DNA of 64,000 bases from Ardenticatenaceae bacterium (GCA_020634245.1 JACKCC010000012.1:186001-250000), one strand, 5' to 3'. Counted from the stretch's first letter, positions 42,449 to 51,863 are shown. Numbers and translations are program-made. The notes: generated by a model from the sequence alone, not told the origin.

Positions 42449-43027
42449 CTACCCATTCCTCAAGCGGCGCGCCGCAACCAAAACTGCAATGAGGCCAAAG
42501 GCAGCAACAAGAATGCCCCAGGTCTCGATACCTGTTTGCGGCAGCGCGTCACTGTTGCTGCCGCCATTATTCAGCGCCGCGATGGGGGTTGGCGTGTTGT
42601 CGCTGGAACTGCCGGAAAAAGTACTGGTTCCTGATAAATCAGCGGTCGCAGTAATCGTAGGCTCTTCTTCTGCTTGCTGCACTACTGGCGTATTGGTCGG
42701 CAGTGGTGTATTGGTGGGGCGTGGGGTATTTGTAGGCGGAGGTTGAGGTGTATTTGTTGGCCGGGCTGCTTCGGTTTCCATGGCCGCTATGGTCTGAGTA
42801 ACCGCAGCGTTGGTAACGGCAATAACGGCGTTTTGGGTTTCTATGGCCGCAATTTGCTCAGCATTGTCACTACCGCTGCCCTTATCACGTGTAAGCAGCA
42901 ATGTTGCCGAACAAATGACAGCCAGGACAAAAATTGTGACTAAAATACCAACTGCGGTCAAAAATGGCCGCCGGTTGGGGGAACCACCACTCCCGGTTTC
43001 TTCTTCATAAATAAAATCTTCGGTCAT
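42449..43027 (-). CDS. LPxTG-type surface protein with N-terminal membrane segment
   Basis: 192 residues. One membrane segment near residues 22-45, then a Thr/Pro/Asn-rich exported linker (repeats of T-N-T-P), then a C-terminal sorting signal: L-P-Q-T-G, hydrophobic stretch G-I-L-V-A-A-F-G-L-I-A-V-L-V, R-R-L-R. This is the layout that sortases cut, though the N-terminal segment is not a typical cleavable signal; so the protein might be spanned twice or processed at both ends. No sortase is in the window. It may be the last gene of the leftward operon but a 50-bp gap and a better ribosome site suggest its own start. Confidence 0.7.
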   Translation of the reverse strand: MTEDFIYEEETGSGGSPNRRPFLTAVGILVTIFVLAVICSATLLLTRDKGSGSDNAEQIAAIETQNAVIAVTNAAVTQTIAAMETEAARPTNTPQPPPTNTPRPTNTPLPTNTPVVQQAEEEPTITATADLSGTSTFSGSSSDNTPTPIAALNNGGSNSDALPQTGIETWGILVAAFGLIAVLVAARRLRNG

Positions 43028-43076
43028 GCTTTCCTCCGTTCAAAACCCCTGTATTTATACAAATCAGAGCTCAAAT

Positions 43077-44135
43077 TTAGAAGATGGCTTCAAGGTTAGC
43101 AATGGGGACGAATACGGCCGTTCCATCAGCCAACTCAATGTCTGCACCATGAACCCAGGTGCCAATTTCGGTTAAATGTTTTTGTTGAAATATTCGTTTA
43201 ACGGTGCCTATCCGGTTTTCATAGGGTGGACGAACAATGCGAACGGATTGACCCGCCGATAACGGCCGTTCCGCTGGCGGCACGACATCTTTCGAAACAA
43301 CTTCCAGTGGAATGATTATTTCCGCCCGTGAACCAAACTGGTTGTATAGCGGCGTAAACAAGGCTACTTCACGGGCCTCTGATTTTTGCAACAAATTAAA
43401 AACTGGCTGAGCCATACCTTGTTTACCAATGCCGCTGGTGATGAAAATAGGGAAACCAAGCGATTTCGCCAGGGGCAGCAGATCGGCGGTGATGCTGCCG
43501 GCAATCAAACCACTGATGGCAGCCCGTTCAGCCTGCTGCAAAGCCTCCGCATCGTTGACAATACCGGTAACAAGAACCTGTTTGGCGACATCGGCGTAAA
43601 TTTGGCTGCCAGTGAAGGGAGTTACGGCCGTTTCCACAGCCACATGCAGCGTCCCATACCCTTCCTTACCTGAATGCCAGGCCGCTTGAATACGGGAACC
43701 ATTTATTTCCAGCACAACGCCGCGATTGCCCAAATGATTAACCACACGGCCACGTGCCAACGAACGCAGTTCCACATAATCAGATATTTGCCGGAAAACC
43801 AAATTACCATTGGCCACATCATACAACGTGCCATCCACCGGTGAAGTAAACGGTTTACGGCCGACACCACTTTTCTTAATCAGTGGCGTACCCTGGTCGA
43901 CCGTCATACCCACATTGACCAACAATGAATTTGCCACTTCGGCCGGTGACAGCCCCAATATTTTGCCTACAGGAATAACCTGAAAATTCATCTTTAGCGG
44001 GGCACGCGCCACAACCTGAACAGGCGATACCTCCTGACCTATTTTGGCAACAACTGTTCCCACATCAGGCAGCATCCGTTCACGCCGGATTAAGGTGAGC
44101 GGTGAAATAATTGTCGAACGCGTTAAAAAATCCAT
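43077..44135 (-). CDS. Conserved protein with C-terminal KOW-like domain
   Basis: 352 residues, soluble. N-terminal part contains V-G-T-V-V-A-K-I-G-Q-E-V and the lipoyl/biotinyl-like V-N-V-G-M-T-V-D-Q-G-T-P-L-I-K-K (about 70-85), followed by F-T-S-P-V-D-G-T-L-Y-D-V. The middle has L-I-A-G-S-I-T-A-D-L-L. The C-terminal 80 residues include S-V-R-I-V-R-P-P-Y-E-N-R-I-G-T-V, a KOW-like SH3 strand set. The gene begins 40 bp after the MutL-like gene on the same strand. Function unknown; a carrier or assembly role is only a guess from the domain shapes. Confidence 0.6.
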   Translation of the reverse strand: MDFLTRSTIISPLTLIRRERMLPDVGTVVAKIGQEVSPVQVVARAPLKMNFQVIPVGKILGLSPAEVANSLLVNVGMTVDQGTPLIKKSGVGRKPFTSPVDGTLYDVANGNLVFRQISDYVELRSLARGRVVNHLGNRGVVLEINGSRIQAAWHSGKEGYGTLHVAVETAVTPFTGSQIYADVAKQVLVTGIVNDAEALQQAERAAISGLIAGSITADLLPLAKSLGFPIFITSGIGKQGMAQPVFNLLQKSEAREVALFTPLYNQFGSRAEIIIPLEVVSKDVVPPAERPLSAGQSVRIVRPPYENRIGTVKRIFQQKHLTEIGTWVHGADIELADGTAVFVPIANLEAIF

Positions 44136-44175
44136 AACCGAAATTCAGATCAAAAGCGAAATACCTAAAAATGGC

Positions 44176-45927
44176 TTAACCGCCAATATCCCAAAGCCAT
44201 TGGCGCAAAAGCGTTTGCCGTTCATTATCTTTGACCGGCATTGTGAGCGGGCGGCCACGGGCATCAATCACCAGCCCAACAGCGCCGCCGCGAATGGTGA
44301 CAGTGTGCCCCTGACCAGGACCATAACCAATATCCACACGCCGTGCAGGCTGCAAAGTCACTTTAGCCGACTGCCCGGCGGCCAATGGCAGTGTTTCAAT
44401 TGTACCGTATTCTACTTCAACCTCCAGTTGTGTCTCATCCGTTTCCATCACAACTTGTAGTATCTTTTGGCCAGACTGCCCTTTGCCAAACGGCGCTACA
44501 ACCCAGCCTAAACTGACCAGCACATTTCCTTCCAGTGTTTGAACGGCCGCTAACGGTTCATTCGCTGCCAAAACGCCCAGTGCCGGCAAAATCCCATATG
44601 CATCCACCGCCACGGCGAAGATACCCGCCGGCTGCAGCGCATCCAGCAAGGTCAACAACGCCTGATTGTAACGGTGTAAGTCCATAAAAATGCTGCCCCG
44701 TGCAATCACCAAACGCAGTGGCGCCGCAGGATCATTGTGATGGAGGGCAATAGGTTCCGCCGCCTGACGCAAAATTTCCCGCGCTGCTGCCTGTTCCATG
44801 AACATTTCATTTTCTGTTGTCGGCACAGTGTACGGATAGAGCGCTTTATTGTGGATGAAGTCTAAAAGATACGATTCGTCTTCTTCCGATGTGGCAAGCC
44901 AGCGCGTTATGTCGGCTAACGGCGTGACGCTGGGTAAGTTGCTGATGGGTCGCCCCATGCCTAAATCGTTACGGACGTGAATACGGCCGTTTCCCCCCAG
45001 CCCCGCATCAACCACCGTCGTACTACTGCTGCCCAAATCAACCAATACAACCCGCCCCTTTTGTAATTCAGCCAGAAATTCAGTCACAATCGTTAATGAC
45101 TGCGCCGTAGGCCGAAATGGAATACTCGTCCAATCACGAACATTCTGGATGCCGGGCAGCGCTTTAATCTTGATCGTCCCATACAGTTCATCCATCTGCC
45201 GGACCGCATCGTGCAAGTTTTCACTGTTAAGCGAGGGATGCACATTATCGGCAATGTGTAGTTGAATATTTTCGCCCAAAATGAGGCCGGCCTGTTCCCG
45301 CAGATCCGTATTACCAGCAAATAAAACCTGTGGCGCTTTGGCCTCACTTAAAGCCAAGCTGCCAATACGGATGGTTTCCAAAAGATTGATGGGCTGCTGC
45401 GTCGCTCCCTTGTCGGTACCGCCGACCACCAAAATCAAATCCGGCTGGTGGTGGATAATACTGGCAATCTGTTCATTCTGGCTGCGGGTATCAGACAAGC
45501 TTAAGGCATCTACCTCAACAGCATAACTGCTGCCAACAACCCGGCGCGCACTAGCCAGGCTCACTTTATCAAACAGGCCAGCGGTAATTGTTTTAAGCGC
45601 GGGCGCGGCGCTAAAAACAGATGCAAACGCATCTACGCCGCTGCCACTCGCCCGTGCCGGGCGAATCAAATCGCCACGTGAATTGAGCAAGGTACGGCCG
45701 GTCGCTGCCTCTAGTTTTTCAGTAGCCTGCCGCATGCCCAGATAAACATCATACCAGGGTTCTGCCGCCGTCGTGGGGACGGAGGTGCTGGCAATGAGAC
45801 GATATGAACCGGCGGCTTCATCAAACAAAGCTACTGTCGTATTCGTCGTGCCGCAGTCGGCCACCAAGAATGATTTAGGCGGCGTGTTAGGGGTGGCAGG
45901 TTTGGTTTCTTCGGCGTATTCGGTCAT
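44176..45927 (-). CDS. MutL/GlmL-like ASKHA ATPase
   Basis: 583 residues of the MutL (glutamate mutase accessory, PF13941-like) type. Actin-like nucleotide-binding motifs: V-A-D-C-G-T-T-N-T-T-V at the N-terminus, L-V-D-L-G-S-S-S-T-T-V-V near 305, and a V-A-V-D-A-Y-G-I segment further on. MutL proteins accompany coenzyme B12 mutases, but no mutase subunit occurs here; instead the gene is embedded in an operon of membrane proteins. The last 100 residues (G-Y-G-P-G-Q-G-H-T-V-T-I) resemble a small beta domain. It may have been adopted as an ATP-dependent assembly factor for this membrane system; this is inference. Confidence 0.75.
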   Translation of the reverse strand: MTEYAEETKPATPNTPPKSFLVADCGTTNTTVALFDEAAGSYRLIASTSVPTTAAEPWYDVYLGMRQATEKLEAATGRTLLNSRGDLIRPARASGSGVDAFASVFSAAPALKTITAGLFDKVSLASARRVVGSSYAVEVDALSLSDTRSQNEQIASIIHHQPDLILVVGGTDKGATQQPINLLETIRIGSLALSEAKAPQVLFAGNTDLREQAGLILGENIQLHIADNVHPSLNSENLHDAVRQMDELYGTIKIKALPGIQNVRDWTSIPFRPTAQSLTIVTEFLAELQKGRVVLVDLGSSSTTVVDAGLGGNGRIHVRNDLGMGRPISNLPSVTPLADITRWLATSEEDESYLLDFIHNKALYPYTVPTTENEMFMEQAAAREILRQAAEPIALHHNDPAAPLRLVIARGSIFMDLHRYNQALLTLLDALQPAGIFAVAVDAYGILPALGVLAANEPLAAVQTLEGNVLVSLGWVVAPFGKGQSGQKILQVVMETDETQLEVEVEYGTIETLPLAAGQSAKVTLQPARRVDIGYGPGQGHTVTIRGGAVGLVIDARGRPLTMPVKDNERQTLLRQWLWDIGG

Positions 45928-45932
45928 AGCTG

Positions 45933-46559
45933 TCAGGGTAATATTTGCGTCAAATAGTAGCCAACCCGGCTGCTAAGTAAAATCAAGCTGGTACTGAGCA
46001 GGGCCGCGAACAGGGTACCAAAGGCTATCATCAGAATGCCACGGCCGATCTGGGCGGGAATTTCTTGCCAGAACGGCCGTTTCCCCCCCACCGGTTTCCG
46101 CCATCGGGTAAATTGAAACGAGAACAAGGTAAATACAGTTAAGACGGCGACCAGGGCAGCCTGTACGGCCGTACTGTTGGTTTTGGAAACGGCCGTTACC
46201 TGCGGCCAAACCGTTCCCATAATTGCGCCTACCAAAGCCACTGCTGCCCCAACGCCAACCATCAAACCCACACTGATATTGCCCAGCCAGGCCAAAGACG
46301 GCAGTCGTTTGAACAACAAAAGCAGCACCAAAAAGAGCGGCACCAGCCAGAGCAAACTCGATTGTTCCGTGGGCGATTGGCGAATCTGGTCAATTACCGG
46401 CCAGATAATTTGCTGTACGGCGATGACCGCAGCATAAGCGGCACTAACGCCCACCAAAATATGCACCGAAAGTTGATAGAGCGGATTGTCGCCAACCGCA
46501 TAGCTATAAATAAACAAAGTCAAAACAAGGCCAATGAAGATACCAATCAAATCATTCAT
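45933..46559 (-). CDS. Small polytopic membrane protein of unknown function
   Basis: 208 residues with about six hydrophobic segments, starting M-N-D-L-I-G-I-F-I-G-L-V. No enzymatic motif is seen. It lies two bases after the stop of the 1145-residue zinc-ribbon gene and five before the MutL-like gene, clearly within one operon. Its helices could form the membrane core of the complex suggested for this cluster. Low similarity to known families, as far as can be read. Confidence 0.65.
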   Translation of the reverse strand: MNDLIGIFIGLVLTLFIYSYAVGDNPLYQLSVHILVGVSAAYAAVIAVQQIIWPVIDQIRQSPTEQSSLLWLVPLFLVLLLLFKRLPSLAWLGNISVGLMVGVGAAVALVGAIMGTVWPQVTAVSKTNSTAVQAALVAVLTVFTLFSFQFTRWRKPVGGKRPFWQEIPAQIGRGILMIAFGTLFAALLSTSLILLSSRVGYYLTQILP

Positions 46560-46561
46560 AC

Positions 46562-49500
46562 TTACCTTTTGCCTCGTTTTAATAAGTTCATAACACCAAA
46601 AGTGATGCCGCCAACCAGCAGCAGCCCAGCGGCCAATAATTGGGCCAGCATTTGGGCGCTTAATTGGCGCATGATTGTGTCATCGGATGGCTGATTGAGC
46701 AGTTCTTGCTGGTAAACGGCCGTTTCCGGCAGTCCGCCTATCATCCCTTGCAGTTGCGTCGTATCCAGATATGGCAATGCCACGGGCGCTAACGATTTCG
46801 TCACCCCGGCCACCACGGGAATATTGCCCGAAAGGGCTACCTGCTCCAACCAGTCAACCAGATTGTCGCGCTCGCCAGTCAACACAATGATCAAGGCTAC
46901 ATCATTTAGGGACTGCTGCATTGTTCCGGTCAAAGCCTTGCCGGACAGGGTATTGCACGCCACATCACCCGCCAAACAATCGCCTAACTGACGCAGGCCG
47001 ACTGATTGACCAGGCAGCAAGCCCAATGTGGGATAATCAGCAGCAAGCCGTTGGATAACGGCCGTACCCGCAGCCGATTGGCTCACCGTAACCACCGAAC
47101 TGCCATTGGCCGCTAACTGCGCCAGCAGCATTTCCGTCTGGGCATCCAATTCACCAGATAAGGCCGGTGTGTAGTCAACTGCCACCAAAACAGGCGCACC
47201 GGCGGCTTCTTCAACGGCCGTATACACCGCAGCCAGATGCGCCGAAGCAGCAACGGAAGCCGGGGGCAAAAGATTCGGCTGCATCAGTCCCAGCAAAATC
47301 GCCACCAGCAGCAGCCCGGCCAGCAGCAGCCTGACGATACCGGATGAAGAAGTATCGGTTCCGCTGAAAGATTGGGCGGCGCTTTTGTCCGCAAGTGCCA
47401 ACTGCCGCAGCAGCGTCACCTGCGAAATCTGTTCCGGACTGGTGGTAAAAGACGGCACAGCGCCAACAGGATGAGCTTCCGCTACAACCGGTTCAATTTC
47501 AATCACACCACGAATACCGGCAAGCGGTCCGCCTTTAACCGGCAGGACTTCTGCCTCGGCAGAACCTACATCATCTTCACTAAGACGCGCCGGCTGAAGC
47601 GCTAAAATCCAATCGGGAATATCAGCTTTAACCAACCGTTCTTCAACAGGAATACTCGTCGGCAAATCCTGTAATACGGCCGTCCACTCTTGATCATCTT
47701 CGGGCGCCTGGCCAGCCGCCCCGGAGAGACCACTTTCCGACGGGATAGATTCAGCCAGCCACTCTGGAATATCGGCCAATTCTTCCAACGGGGCCACCGG
47801 TTGGGCAGCGATCTCATCAGCATCTTGCAGCCAATCGGGCAAACCAGGGCCAACCAGCTCTGTCGGCAAATCGGGGTAAGATTCAGTCAGGTCAGGCAAT
47901 TCAGAGGATTCTGTCAATCCGCCGCTGTGAAAACCAGAACCGGGCTTCATTTGGGCAATCCAATCTGGCATGCTTTCACTGGGAACAACTGTTAGATCCG
48001 GTTCCCGCGCCGCTTCGTCAGCGGATGGCGGCGCACCTAGCTCATCCAGCCAATCAGGTAGTTCTTCATCCAATGCACCAGCCAGCAAGGAATCGGCCGT
48101 TCCCCAATCGCTGGGCATGACACCTGGTTCAGCAGTGTCAGGTTCTTCTTCGTCTGCTTCTTCCGGCCAATCGGCCGCAAATAAATCTTGTTCCACCGGA
48201 GGGGATTCTTCAACGGCTGAGTCAGGTAGTTCGGAAACGGCCGTTTCCTCATCCGCCACCGCAAACGCCTCTTCCCCCATCGTCACCATCTCGGACAGCC
48301 AATCCGTCTCCGCCAAAACTGTGTCTCGCCCTGTTTCGGCGTCGTCAGCAGGCAAAGACACCTCTGCCTCAGCTTCCGGCGCTTCATCCCCTATCCAATC
48401 CAGAATGCTGCTGCCTGTTTCGGCCGGGGCAAACAAATCCGTAAAAATATCGCCTCTGTCATCTGGCGCGGAAACCAGCGTCTCACCGCCGCCCAGATCA
48501 GACAGCCAGTCGGGCAGTGGTTCCGGTTCGGCGGGCTGTTCTTTTATCGGCTCTGGGGTTTCCAGAGTTTCATCGGGTACGGCCGTTTCTCTCTTTTCGC
48601 TCTCATCAAACGTCGCAAAATCATCCAGCCATTCGTCGTCGCCACCAGTTAACGACTCCAACTCATCCGCCAACCCGGCTGTCAATTCATCATCCTGGTC
48701 AGCATCCAGAGCTTCCAGTTTAGATTCCAGCTCCTGGGCAAATGCCTCCGAATCGGCCGTGGCAAACTCGGCCATCCAATCAGGTTGAGAGCCAGATGTA
48801 GGCACAGCCTCATCTTCATCCTGGCCCGCAATCTCCGAAATCCAACCCGGCAAATCGCCACCGGCCATATCCTGCTGTGCAATCGCGTCTGTCAAATCGG
48901 CCAGTGCACTGGCATCGGTTTCGTCAAATTCCTCCGCGTCCAACCAACTGCCCACAGCAGCATCGGGCAGCGATTCCTCATCAGCAGCACCAGCAAAATC
49001 AGTCAACCAATCACTGCCAATATCGTCACCATCAGATTCCGAATCCGCCACAACCGACGCATCCAACATACCGGAATCGACCAGATTTTCGGTCATCCAG
49101 TCAAACATTTCATCGCCCAATGCCTGGTCTTCCGTTTCCAACCCGGCTAAAGAATCAGTGTCCAATGGTTCTTTAGCCGCTTGAACCAGCCAATCGGTCG
49201 AAAATTCATCCGACAGCTCTTTTTCTTCCCAATCCACAGACAATCCCTTGGACTCGCTTAAACTGGCCAGCTGCGCTTCCAGATCATCAGCCTCCGAAGT
49301 CGGCTCGTCTTGTTGACTGCCAGAAATGCTTGCCAACCATTCATTTAAGGCATCATCAGGTGTAGACAGGTCGTCGGAATGAACCGCTTTGTCGCCGGCA
49401 GTTGGACTGGCCAGGTCCGACAACCAATCTGGTAACTCTGCCTTATCAGCCGTCTCCGTCAAGTCTTCCGCTTCATGAGCCGTTGCTGGCGGCTGCACAA

Positions 49501-49999
49501 GATTCATAAAATGTTCGGTCGTAATTATTCGGGGAGAGCCAATGATGGGATCAGAATCATGCTCATCAACCAGCCAATCGGGTAAATCATCCGTAACTTT
49601 TTTAGAAGGACCAACTTCTTCAATCTTGGGCATGTGCAGCCGCAGATCTTCTTCATCATCTTCCTCTTGCGGCGCTTCAGCTTGTTTTTTCAGCCAATCG
49701 GGCACAATTTGCAGTGGGTCTAGTTCGCCGGTTTGTCCTGGCGGGCGGGCCGGTAAGGAAAAGAACGTTCCCGTTTGAGGCAGCGGTTTTTCTTCTTCTG
49801 GTCCCTTGGAAGCAGGAGAATCTTTAATCAATCGCGATCCACAATGGTCGCAATAGAAACGATCGCGGGGATTAGGCGTTTTGCAATTGGGGCAAATAAG
49901 ACTGGTGCTGGGCGGCAGACGATTGCCGCAATTATTGCAGAATTTACTACCGGGCGTATTAGACGCTTGGCAATTGGGGCAGATTATCTCTTTGCTCAT
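46562..49999 (-). CDS. Double zinc-ribbon protein with about 20 D/E-W-L short motifs and C-terminal membrane domain
   Basis: 1145 residues. Two zinc ribbons at the N-terminus (C-P-N-C then C-N-N-C-G; C-P-N-C then C-D-H-C-G). Residues about 70-830 are acidic and disordered, rich in D, E and S, with about 20 copies of a motif such as L-P-D-W-L, I-P-E-W-L or M-P-D-W-I spaced 20-60 residues. Then a helix (L-L-A-G-L-L-L-V-A-I-L-L-G), an exported domain of about 220 residues and a final helix followed by K-R-G-K-R. The W-motifs look like docking sites for a partner. The start overlaps the upstream gene by four bases. Function unknown. Confidence 0.75.
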   Translation of the reverse strand: MSKEIICPNCQASNTPGSKFCNNCGNRLPPSTSLICPNCKTPNPRDRFYCDHCGSRLIKDSPASKGPEEEKPLPQTGTFFSLPARPPGQTGELDPLQIVPDWLKKQAEAPQEEDDEEDLRLHMPKIEEVGPSKKVTDDLPDWLVDEHDSDPIIGSPRIITTEHFMNLVQPPATAHEAEDLTETADKAELPDWLSDLASPTAGDKAVHSDDLSTPDDALNEWLASISGSQQDEPTSEADDLEAQLASLSESKGLSVDWEEKELSDEFSTDWLVQAAKEPLDTDSLAGLETEDQALGDEMFDWMTENLVDSGMLDASVVADSESDGDDIGSDWLTDFAGAADEESLPDAAVGSWLDAEEFDETDASALADLTDAIAQQDMAGGDLPGWISEIAGQDEDEAVPTSGSQPDWMAEFATADSEAFAQELESKLEALDADQDDELTAGLADELESLTGGDDEWLDDFATFDESEKRETAVPDETLETPEPIKEQPAEPEPLPDWLSDLGGGETLVSAPDDRGDIFTDLFAPAETGSSILDWIGDEAPEAEAEVSLPADDAETGRDTVLAETDWLSEMVTMGEEAFAVADEETAVSELPDSAVEESPPVEQDLFAADWPEEADEEEPDTAEPGVMPSDWGTADSLLAGALDEELPDWLDELGAPPSADEAAREPDLTVVPSESMPDWIAQMKPGSGFHSGGLTESSELPDLTESYPDLPTELVGPGLPDWLQDADEIAAQPVAPLEELADIPEWLAESIPSESGLSGAAGQAPEDDQEWTAVLQDLPTSIPVEERLVKADIPDWILALQPARLSEDDVGSAEAEVLPVKGGPLAGIRGVIEIEPVVAEAHPVGAVPSFTTSPEQISQVTLLRQLALADKSAAQSFSGTDTSSSGIVRLLLAGLLLVAILLGLMQPNLLPPASVAASAHLAAVYTAVEEAAGAPVLVAVDYTPALSGELDAQTEMLLAQLAANGSSVVTVSQSAAGTAVIQRLAADYPTLGLLPGQSVGLRQLGDCLAGDVACNTLSGKALTGTMQQSLNDVALIIVLTGERDNLVDWLEQVALSGNIPVVAGVTKSLAPVALPYLDTTQLQGMIGGLPETAVYQQELLNQPSDDTIMRQLSAQMLAQLLAAGLLLVGGITFGVMNLLKRGKR

Positions 50000-50625
50000 T
50001 TATTATAGGGTTGGTCAAGACCCAACAACACACGCAAACTCATCGTGATTGTCCCCAGGGCAATACCAATTAACAGCCCACGAACACCAGCAATGACGAT
50101 AATGTCATTGATGAATGTCTGAATTTGCGCGAATACGTTACGGATCGAGGCCGGCAGCAAGGTCGTCGAGATAAAAACATTGCTAAATAAAATAAATGTG
50201 GCTGTAAGCCAGAATAAAACCGCGCCGGCACCACGCCGGCTTTTAAGCATGTGAAAGCCCAAAAACAGCAGGAAAAAGGCCATTAACGAGGCCAGTGCCG
50301 TTTCTAAAGGTACCTGAATCCAATCAAAGGCTTTGGCCACACCATTGTTGGTGATGTTAAGTGCATCGGTGATGGCCAGGCCGAAAACGGCCAAAACCGT
50401 TAAAATAAGCACGGCACTGTATGGATTTTTCTCACTCGTTGTTCGTTTGATGTGTACGGAGAGCAGGTTCAAGACTCCTAAAACGAGCAAGGCCGCAGCC
50501 AGGAAACCTACCCAGGCTAAAATCATATCGGTTAAAGCGGGCAAAGGCAGGAGTAATCCGACCAGGGTTAGTAGTCCGAATGCAATGGCCAGTGCCAGAG
50601 GGAGTCCACGTTTGATCGTCCGCAT
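49996..50625 (-). CDS. Membrane protein of unknown function
   Basis: 209 residues with five to six hydrophobic segments. A basic N-terminus (M-R-T-I-K-R-G) precedes L-P-L-A-L-A-I-A-F-G-L-L, and a basic patch (I-K-R-T-T-S-E-K-N) lies between the third and fourth helix. Its stop overlaps the start of the zinc-ribbon gene (ATGA). No recognisable family. Part of the same leftward operon, together with the DUF6754-like gene 15 bases upstream. Confidence 0.65.
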   Translation of the reverse strand: MRTIKRGLPLALAIAFGLLTLVGLLLPLPALTDMILAWVGFLAAALLVLGVLNLLSVHIKRTTSEKNPYSAVLILTVLAVFGLAITDALNITNNGVAKAFDWIQVPLETALASLMAFFLLFLGFHMLKSRRGAGAVLFWLTATFILFSNVFISTTLLPASIRNVFAQIQTFINDIIVIAGVRGLLIGIALGTITMSLRVLLGLDQPYNK

Positions 50626-50640
50626 ATTGTCAGACCTGCT

Positions 50641-51381
50641 TTAACCAGCCAAGACTTGACTGAGTGCCAGGAGTAAAATGGTTATGATGACGAGCCAGCG
50701 CATGATATCCTGAACTTTCAAGCTGGCTATCTGGCCGGGTTTGTTTTCCAGGTAAGCACTGGCGGCGAACAGTTCTTCGCCAACCAGAACGTTGTCGGTT
50801 ACGGCCGTTGCCACAGCCAGCGCCGACGGATCATCTGTGCCAATGACTTGTTCCATGTTTTTACGAGCGGCGATTTCGGCAGGAATGGCCAGTTCCGGCC
50901 CAAAACGGCCGACGAGTAAATTACTGCTGGTTTTGCCCTGCTGCAAAATAGTGGCAATGCCGCCAGCATAGGCATAGGGATCGCTGTTAGCGGCCAGGAA
51001 CTGAGTCATGGAGGGTTTGTATTCATTGAGTCGCCCGGCGGCTTCATGCGCCTGACGCAAACTATCCTGGGCAATGGGCAGCAAGGTTCCGTCACCCACA
51101 GTCGTTAGCGGCGGTGTGCTGCTGGCGCAGCCGTCTTTGGCTAAATGGTCGAGAATGTGAATGGCGGCCACACTGGCCGGATTGGCTGCTCCCACCAAGC
51201 TGCCCTGTCCCAGACTGACTTGAAGCTGGCGACCACTTTCAATCGCTTCGCCAACCTGATTGGAGAGGCTGTTGCACGCCGATAACGGCCGTATCCCCAG
51301 GGAACGGCCGTTACGCTGACGCCGTGTCAATATCAGCAAGGCAACTACAACGATGATGATGAAAGCGAACAAAGTATTCAT
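50641..51381 (-). CDS. DUF6754-like membrane protein
   Basis: 246 residues with a transmembrane helix at each end (F-A-F-I-I-I-V-V-V-A-L-L-I-L and W-L-V-I-I-T-I-L-L-L-A-L-S) and a mixed alpha/beta domain between them, containing P-L-S-A-C-N-S-L, S-L-G-Q-G-S-L-V-G-A and F-G-P-E-L-A-I-P-A-E-I-A. This looks like DUF6754, recognised mainly in Chloroflexota. Starts directly after the stop of the 87-residue gene (TAA at 51382). Function unknown. Confidence 0.65.
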   Translation of the reverse strand: MNTLFAFIIIVVVALLILTRRQRNGRSLGIRPLSACNSLSNQVGEAIESGRQLQVSLGQGSLVGAANPASVAAIHILDHLAKDGCASSTPPLTTVGDGTLLPIAQDSLRQAHEAAGRLNEYKPSMTQFLAANSDPYAYAGGIATILQQGKTSSNLLVGRFGPELAIPAEIAARKNMEQVIGTDDPSALAVATAVTDNVLVGEELFAASAYLENKPGQIASLKVQDIMRWLVIITILLLALSQVLAG

Positions 51382-51645
51382 TTACGCGTCGCTTGTCTCC
51401 AGGCGGGCAACCAAAGCTGAAACGGTTTCCGGTTTTTCCAAAACCTGGGCCAATGCCGCCACTTGTTTACCGGGAACCAACAACGAAAGCGCCGGCTGCA
51501 ACAGCCACAAAAGCTGCCCGCCCAAAAAAGCCAGGGGACGCCCGGCCTCCAAAACCATCAGGGCCGGATCGCGCAGCCCATATCGCCGTACAATCTCGGC
51601 CAGCCGATCCAGAAAAACATCTTGTTCAGGTGTCAATTGGGTCAT
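51382..51645 (-). CDS. Small conserved protein, first gene of the operon
   Basis: 87 residues, no signal peptide, one moderately hydrophobic helix (L-G-Q-L-L-W-L-L-Q-P-A). Begins M-T-Q-L-T-P-E-Q-D-V-F-L-D-R-L. It is the first gene after the promoter at 51728-51756 and abuts the DUF6754-like gene. Not recognised; possibly a small regulator or chaperone of the membrane complex. Confidence 0.6.
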   Translation of the reverse strand: MTQLTPEQDVFLDRLAEIVRRYGLRDPALMVLEAGRPLAFLGGQLLWLLQPALSLLVPGKQVAALAQVLEKPETVSALVARLETSDA

Positions 51646-51727
51646 GGCACAGCCCTCTCAACAACACCTTTTGCCAATACAATACCCATTATTCAACTCA
51701 AGTTGACGTAACATAATGTTATCAGCG

Positions 51728-51756
51728 AGTATAACACGTTTGTAGAAGGGTGTAAA
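51728..51756 (-). promoter_or_regulatory. Sigma70-type promoter of the MutL-like operon
   Basis: On the minus strand TTTACA (51756-51751), a 17-base gap and TATACT (51733-51728), 83 bp before the first ATG at 51645. A good match and the only one found for this operon. Confidence 0.7.
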
Positions 51757-51799
51757 GCAATGGAATTGGCCAGGGTATACGGAGTTTTTATCGACGACC

Positions 51800-51863
51800 A
51801 GTGCCAGGCACAGGGTCAAAACAACCTGGTTTGAGAGAAGCCTGACGCCCTGGACCTGGCACT
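51800..51863. repeat. AGTGCCAGG inverted repeat (copy 2)
   Basis: AGTGCCAGG (51800-51808) faces CCTGGCACT (51855-51863), with further dyads inside. Same family as 27577-27639. Confidence 0.6.

Noticed and set aside
47970..48788. 272-codon Ser-rich frame antisense to the zinc-ribbon protein
   Set aside because: The D/E/S-rich coding strand produces a Ser-rich complement; no independent start signal.
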